Positions 14,679-18,259 of a DNA stretch of 18,259 nt are shown piece by piece (the first letter of the stretch is position 1; each line of letters begins with the position of its first letter). The translations under genes were made by a program, and so were the position numbers. Under the pieces are notes generated by a model, which was given only the letters and a program-made list of their open reading frames with translations, ran no database searches and had not been told where the DNA came from. This stretch comes from Streptomyces sp. NRRL B-1347 (lineage in GTDB: Bacteria; Actinomycetota; Actinomycetes; Streptomycetales; Streptomycetaceae). The stretch spans positions 1 through 18,259 of the forward strand of contig NZ_JOJM01000095.1 of NCBI RefSeq assembly GCF_000720325.1. The letters run 5' to 3'.

Positions 14679-15284
14679 GTGGAGCAGAGCCCCACCGGAC
14701 GAGCCACCCGCGGCCGCCCCCGCAGCGAGGCCGTGGAGCGGTCGATCCTCGAAGGCGTCATCCGGCTCATCGAGGAGGGCACCCCTCTCGCCGAGCTGTC
14801 CATCGAGCGCATCGCCCGCACCGCGGGCGTCGGCAAGGCCACCATCTACCGCCGCTGGAGCGGCAAGGAAGAGATCTTCGTCGACGTCCTGCGCACCCTG
14901 GAGGCGCCGCCCGCCGTCCTGCCCGGCACCTCCATGCGCGACGACCTCGTCGTCCTCCTCGAACAGATCCGCCGCCGCGGTCTGAACCTGCGCGCGTCGG
15001 CGATCCTGCACAACGTGTTCGCGCAAATGAAGACCCTGCCCAAGCTCTGGGACGTCTACCACTCGACGGTCATCGAGCCGCAGCGCCGCCGCGCCCAGGA
15101 CGTCCTGCGCCGGGGGCAGGAGAACGGCGAGCTGCGCGCGGACGTCGACATCGCGCTCGCCCACGAGCTGTTCGTCGGACCCATGCTGGTACGTACCGTC
15201 ATGCGCTCCGACGCCCCTCTCGACGAGGACCTGTCGGAGCGCGTGGTCGACATGGTTCTCGACGGATTGCGGCCCTCCGAGTGA
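14679..15284 (+). CDS. TetR/AcrR-family transcriptional regulator
   Basis: 201 residues. The N-terminal helix-turn-helix is typical: RGRPRSEAVERSILEGVI, then SIERIARTAGVGKATIYRRW with SGKEEIFVDVL. The C-terminal half is an all-helical ligand and dimer domain (SAILHNVFAQMKTLPKLWDVY to ELFVGPMLVRTVM). It most likely represses the exporter gene just upstream through the palindrome at 12829-12847; no similar palindrome is visible in its own upstream region, so it may not regulate itself. I chose GTG 14679 because GAGGAG (14665-14670) lies 8 bases before it. ATG 14643 in the same frame is possible but has a weaker ribosome-binding site and adds 12 unconserved residues. Confidence 0.9.
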   Translation: MEQSPTGRATRGRPRSEAVERSILEGVIRLIEEGTPLAELSIERIARTAGVGKATIYRRWSGKEEIFVDVLRTLEAPPAVLPGTSMRDDLVVLLEQIRRRGLNLRASAILHNVFAQMKTLPKLWDVYHSTVIEPQRRRAQDVLRRGQENGELRADVDIALAHELFVGPMLVRTVMRSDAPLDEDLSERVVDMVLDGLRPSE

Positions 15285-15298
15285 GCCCCTGAGGGGGC
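15285..15298 (+). terminator. Short hairpin after the TetR gene
   Basis: GCCCC (15285-15289) and GGGGC (15294-15298) form a 5-bp stem with a 4-base loop immediately after the stop codon. Weak but well placed. Confidence 0.35.
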
Positions 15299-15378
15299 GC
15301 GGGATGTTAGCGTGTCGCCCCCCAAGTGGCCCCGAACTCGTGGGCAATATGCGCGTTTCGTCACAGAGCGCGGACCCT

Positions 15379-15410
15379 GGGGGCGCATCCGGAACCTGTC
15401 GTGCGCCCCC
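15379..15410. repeat. 8-bp inverted repeat in the gap before the EEP-fold gene
   Basis: GGGGGCGC (15379-15386) and GCGCCCCC (15403-15410) are exact complements separated by 16 bases. It could form an attenuator-like hairpin or mark the end of the TetR transcript. Confidence 0.45.
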
Positions 15411-15431
15411 GCTCGTCCTCGGGTCCGTACG

Positions 15432-15476
15432 GCCGTCCGCGGACGGCAGGGACGACACCCGATCATCGCCTAGGGT
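15432..15476 (+). promoter_or_regulatory. Candidate promoter region of the EEP-fold gene, with palindrome
   Basis: GCCGTCCGCGGACGGC (15432-15447) is a perfect 16-base palindrome, and TAGGGT (15471-15476) fits the -10 consensus about 50 bases before the start codon. The palindrome covers roughly where the -35 and upstream DNA would be. Operator function is inferred. Confidence 0.4.
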
Positions 15477-15524
15477 TCAGGGGCGGGGGACGGTGTGCAC
15501 GGCAGTCAGTGAGGCGACGAAAGT

Positions 15525-16547
15525 ATGGCGCAGGCGTACAAGGCGGAGACGGACAGCGGCAGCTCGCGGCCCGAGCGCCAGGGCTCCCCGCTGCGGCGTT
15601 TCGTCGACGGTTGGCGAGGCGACCGCGACATCTGGCGGCGCGGCCTCGTCACGGCCGGATTCGCGGTCGTGATCGGTCTGGTCATGCTCGTGCACGCCCA
15701 GATCCCGAACGGCGTGGGCAACCTCGGCAGTCTCACCGAGACGTTCCTGCCGTGGCTCGGCCTCTTCATCCCGGTGCTCCTCGTCATCGCCGTGGTCCGC
15801 AAGTCCGCGACGGCCCTGATCGCCCTGCTGCTCCCGGTGATCGTCTGGCTGGACGCCTTCGGCGGCCTCGTCACCGACAAGTCGGGCAGCGGCGGCGACC
15901 TCACCGTGGCCACCCACAACGTCAACGCGGACAACCCCGACCCGGCCGCGACCGCCCGTGACGTCGCCGCCTCCGGCGCGGACGTCATCGCCCTGGAGGA
16001 GCTCACCTCCGCCGCGGTCCCCACGTACGAGAAGGCCCTGGCGGGCACGTACAAGTACCACTCGGTGCAGGGCACCGTCGGCCTGTGGAGCAAGTACCCG
16101 CTGACCGGCACCAAGCCCGTCGACATCAAGCTGGGCTGGACCCGCGCCATGCGGACGACCGTGGCCACCCCGAAGGGCGAGGTCGCGTTCTACGTCGCCC
16201 ACCTGCCGTCGGTGCGGGTCAAGCTCGACGCCGGGTTCACCGCGGGGCAGCGCGACGCCAGCGCCGACGCGCTCGGCGAGGCCATCGCCCACGAGAAGAT
16301 CAGCAAGGTCGTCCTGCTCGGCGACCTGAACGGCACGATGAACGACCGCGCCCTGAACGCCGTCACCTCCCAGCTGCGCTCCACGCAGGGCGCCGCGGGC
16401 GACGGCTTCGGCTTCAGCTGGCCCGCGTCGTTCCCGATGGCCCGCATCGACCAGATCATGGTCAAGGGCGTCGAGCCGGTGGCGTCCTGGACGCTGCCGA
16501 GGACGGACAGCGACCACCTGCCGGTGGCGGCGAGCGTCGACCTCTGA
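15525..16547 (+). CDS. Membrane-anchored endonuclease/exonuclease/phosphatase-fold protein (VanJ-like architecture)
   Basis: 340 residues. A cytosolic basic N-terminus (RRFVDGWRGDRDIWRRG) is followed by three helices: LVTAGFAVVIGLVMLVHA (about 41-58), FLPWLGLFIPVLLVIAVV (75-92) and ATALIALLLPVIVWLDAF (96-113). From about residue 126 comes an EEP domain: THNVNADN (N132), IALEELTS (catalytic Glu about E159), VLLGDLNGTMND (D267, N269), MARIDQIMV (D309) and SDHLPV (D330, H331). With three helices and a cytosolic N-terminus the catalytic domain should face outside. The same layout is found in VanJ of S. coelicolor, linked to teicoplanin resistance; whether this protein acts on a lipid-linked cell-wall precursor or on another phosphoester is unknown. 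ATG 15525 has only a weak GAGG site 12 bases upstream. Confidence 0.82.
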   Translation: MAQAYKAETDSGSSRPERQGSPLRRFVDGWRGDRDIWRRGLVTAGFAVVIGLVMLVHAQIPNGVGNLGSLTETFLPWLGLFIPVLLVIAVVRKSATALIALLLPVIVWLDAFGGLVTDKSGSGGDLTVATHNVNADNPDPAATARDVAASGADVIALEELTSAAVPTYEKALAGTYKYHSVQGTVGLWSKYPLTGTKPVDIKLGWTRAMRTTVATPKGEVAFYVAHLPSVRVKLDAGFTAGQRDASADALGEAIAHEKISKVVLLGDLNGTMNDRALNAVTSQLRSTQGAAGDGFGFSWPASFPMARIDQIMVKGVEPVASWTLPRTDSDHLPVAASVDL

Positions 16548-16616
16548 CGGTCACGCGCCCGTAACCCCGTGGAACGCTCGGGCGGAATACTGGTGCGGAC
16601 CTCTTTGTTCCGTACG

Positions 16617-16622
16617 TAAACT
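16617..16622 (+). promoter_or_regulatory. Candidate -10 box of the DHA1 MFS gene
   Basis: TAAACT fits TANNNT in the AT-richest stretch of this region (CGTACGTAAACTAAACG, 16611-16627). A good -35 is not evident. The neighbouring AACTAAACG resembles half of a palindromic repressor site, but its partner half is not visible. Confidence 0.35.
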
Positions 16623-16683
16623 AAACGATTCCCCTGATCGACCTCCGCCCTCGTACGGGCTGTTCGGAAGGTAGTACGTCTCC

Positions 16684-17901
16684 ATGCCCCTGGCCCTGCT
16701 CGCCCTCGCCGTGGGCGCCTTCGGCATCGGCACGACCGAGTTCGTGATGATGGGCCTGCTGCCCAACGTCGCCGACGACCTGCACATATCCATACCCACC
16801 GCCGGACACCTGGTGTCCGCGTACGCGCTCGGCGTCGTCATCGGCGCCCCGCTGCTCGCCGCCGTCACCGCGCGGCTGCCCCGCCGCCGCGTCCTGATCG
16901 GCCTCATGGTCCTCTTCGTCGTCGGCAACGCGCTGTCGGCCGCGGCCTCCGACTACCACCTGCTCCTCGCCGCCCGCTTCCTCAGCGGGCTGCCGCACGG
17001 GGCGTTCTTCGGCGTCGGCGCGGTCGTCGCCACCGGGCTCGTCGCGCCCGAGCGCAAGGCGCGGTCGGTGTCCCTGATGTTCCTCGGCCTCACCGTCGCC
17101 AACGTCGTCGGCGTGCCCATCGCCACCCTCATGGGGCAGCAGCTCGGCTGGCGCGCCACCTTCCTCGCCGTGAGCGCGATCGGCCTCGCCGCCATCGCCG
17201 CGCTCGCCCTGCTCGTCCCCGCCGACCACGGCCACGGCGAGACCGTGGGCCTGCGCGGCGAACTGCGGGCCCTCGGCTCGCTGCCCGTCTGGCTCGCGCT
17301 CGGTACGACCGTCGCGGGCTTCGGGGCGCTCTTCGCCGCGTACAGCTACGTCACGCCGATGCTCACCGACTCCGCGGGGTTCGCCGAGGCCAGCGTCACG
17401 CTGCTGCTCGCGCTCTTCGGCGTCGGCGCCACCGCGGGCAACCTGCTCGGCGGGCGGCTCGCCGACCACGCCCTGCGGGGCACCCTCTTCGGCGGCCTGG
17501 CCTCGCTGGCCCTCGTGCTCCTCCTCTTCCCCCTCTTCATGAAGGCCGAGTGGAGCGCGGCCGTCGGCGTGACCCTCCTCGGCATGGCCGCCTTCACGAC
17601 CGGCTCGCCCCTCCAGCTGATGGTCATGGAGAAGGCGGCCGCGGCGCCCTCGCTCGCCTCCTCCGCCAACCAGGCCGCGTTCAACCTCGCGAACGCCGGC
17701 GGCGCGTGGATCGGCGGCCTCGCCCTCGCGGCGGGCTTCGGCGTCACGTCCCCCGCCCTGGCCGGCGCGGCCCTGGCGGTCCTCGGCCTCGGCGTGGCGG
17801 CGATCGCCTACGCCGAAGACCTCCGCCGCACCCCCGCGCCTTCCCCGGGCCGGGTCATCACCCCCACCCCGGACCCCACCCGAGAGCGGACCCACCACTA
17901 G
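16684..17901 (+). CDS. MFS exporter, DHA1 family (AraJ/YdhP-like)
   Basis: A 405-residue, 12-helix transporter. The N-terminus LALAVGAFGIGTTEFVMMGLLPNVADDL-type sequence is the hallmark of the AraJ/YdhP and chloramphenicol-exporter branch. Further signs are AYALGVVIGAPLLAAVTARLPRRRVLIG (motif A region), FLSGLPHGAFFGVGAVVA, VANVVGVPIATLMGQQLGWRATF (motif C region) and SLASSANQAAFNLANAGGAWIGG in the second half. It probably expels small hydrophobic or sugar-like compounds by proton exchange; the substrate cannot be told. ATG 16684 has GGAAGG (16667-16672) 11 bases upstream. The tail (TPAPSPGRVITPTPDPTRERTHH) is disordered. It has its own upstream gap of 136 bases, and no regulator gene is adjacent. 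Confidence 0.9.
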   Translation: MPLALLALAVGAFGIGTTEFVMMGLLPNVADDLHISIPTAGHLVSAYALGVVIGAPLLAAVTARLPRRRVLIGLMVLFVVGNALSAAASDYHLLLAARFLSGLPHGAFFGVGAVVATGLVAPERKARSVSLMFLGLTVANVVGVPIATLMGQQLGWRATFLAVSAIGLAAIAALALLVPADHGHGETVGLRGELRALGSLPVWLALGTTVAGFGALFAAYSYVTPMLTDSAGFAEASVTLLLALFGVGATAGNLLGGRLADHALRGTLFGGLASLALVLLLFPLFMKAEWSAAVGVTLLGMAAFTTGSPLQLMVMEKAAAAPSLASSANQAAFNLANAGGAWIGGLALAAGFGVTSPALAGAALAVLGLGVAAIAYAEDLRRTPAPSPGRVITPTPDPTRERTHH

Positions 17902-17928
17902 GACCTGCCCCTTGGGCGGTACCTCGGC

Positions 17929-18010
17929 GCTGTGCCCACCCCTCCCCAAACTCTCGGCTCCCCTCGGGCAGGGGATGCCCCACTCGCCCTGCGGGACGAT
18001 TGCCCACAAC
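17929..18010 (-). repeat. Inverted copy of the Streptomyces intergenic repeat
   Basis: Read on the bottom strand this begins TTGTGGGCAATCGTCCCGCA, continues AGGGCG, and ends GGGGTGGGCACAGC. The order matches the copy at 14515-14559, with about 30 extra bases in the middle that form a CCCCT/AGGGG stem. Bases 17929-17941 are an exact 13-base inverted match to both shorter copies. Confidence 0.6.
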
Positions 18011-18188
18011 AGGCGACGACACCACCCGCGCCGTGGAGCCCCCCGGCCCACAGCCCCGGCGAGAAGCCCCACGCTGCGCGCGCCCGGGGTGGTCCCACCC
18101 ACCTGCCCCCGCCCGGGACGGGTGCCACCCGCTCGGCGGCAGCGCGAAGCGTCGGGGCCCGGCCCGCGAAGCCGGGGAGTTCCGGGGG

Positions 18189-18207
18189 GGCGGGGGGGGC
18201 CCCCGCC
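18189..18207. terminator. GGCGGGGG/CCCCCGCC hairpin
   Basis: An 8-bp perfect stem with a 3-base loop (18197-18199) in the right-hand intergenic region. It could end transcription from either side. Confidence 0.35.
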
Positions 18208-18259
18208 GATCCCCGAGAACTCCATCAGCAAGCCGCCGAGCGCGGAGCTGCGCCCCGAC

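Larger units (their letters stand above)
17902..18259. other. Intergenic DNA with repeats and hairpins, no gene
   Basis: I see no convincing coding region in these 358 bases. They hold an inverted copy of the intergenic repeat also found at 14489-14565 (17929-18010), a copy of the short repeat from the left end of the window (18084-18100), a CCCCT/AGGGG hairpin (17960-17974), a CGGGT/ACCCG hairpin around 18119-18131 and a G-rich hairpin at 18189-18207. The last 50 bases are less repetitive and may approach the next gene, but no start codon can be placed. Confidence 0.6.

Noticed and set aside
16621..18231. 536-codon bottom-strand frame opposite the DHA1 pump
   Set aside because: Again an antisense shadow, with glycine/glutamate-rich repetitive translation.
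17902..18259. Small genes in the right-hand gap, including a bottom-strand frame at 17898-18128
   Set aside because: The sequence is made of repeats and hairpins, with no ribosome-binding site and no protein-like translation.

Overview
The window looks like a chromosomal segment of a Streptomyces (or a very close actinomycete). The DNA is very GC-rich, third codon positions are almost all G or C, GTG starts are used, several genes appear to have leaderless promoters, there is an F420-linked reductase and an AfsR/SARP-type regulator, and the only TTA leucine codon I noticed sits in a transposase. This assignment is inference from gene style, not from a marker gene.

Layout, left to right. (1) 1-204: G-rich non-coding DNA with a strong hairpin. 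(2) 205-1097: a complete 893-bp IS5-family (IS427-like) insertion sequence with perfect 17-bp inverted repeats and a TAA target duplication. Its transposase is split over two frames but carries a textbook -1 frameshift signal, so it is probably functional. It sits exactly on the stop codon of the next gene. (3) 1097-2362 (-): a DHA3/EntS-like MFS exporter. (4) 2532-3143 (-): an unrecognised, weakly SIS-like protein, divergent from (5) 3224-4309 (+): a GH33 sialidase with no signal peptide. (6) 4346-5050 (+): NADPH:F420 reductase. (7) 5140-5334 (+): a 64-residue membrane protein that converges with and overlaps (8) 5324-6118 (-): an M50 site-2-type membrane metalloprotease. (9) 6306-9659 (+): a 1,117-residue SARP/NB-ARC/TPR regulator. 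(10) 9688-11576 (-): a DrrAB-type ABC exporter, two genes with ATGA overlap. (11) 11770-12651 (-): panB, pantothenate synthesis. (12) 12872-14476 (+): a DHA2/EmrB-like 14-TM MFS exporter with a perfect 19-bp operator, followed by (13) 14679-15284 (+): its probable TetR regulator. (14) 15525-16547 (+): a membrane-anchored endonuclease/exonuclease/phosphatase-fold protein of VanJ-like architecture. (15) 16684-17901 (+): a third MFS exporter (DHA1, AraJ/YdhP-like). (16) 17902-18259: non-coding DNA with Streptomyces-type intergenic repeats.

Functionally the segment mixes conserved core genes (panB, npdG, M50 protease, small membrane protein) with efflux and envelope functions: three MFS pumps, one ABC pump, a TetR switch and a VanJ-like phosphatase. 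No biosynthetic gene cluster is visible, so the SARP regulator and the DrrAB pair are orphans within this window. I see no CRISPR array, rRNA, tRNA, phage module or clearly new defence system. The most informative details are the insertion sequence (frameshift element, UUA codon, insertion into a stop codon that re-creates the stop), the TetR operator overlapping a leaderless promoter, and the sialidase/SIS-like divergent pair.
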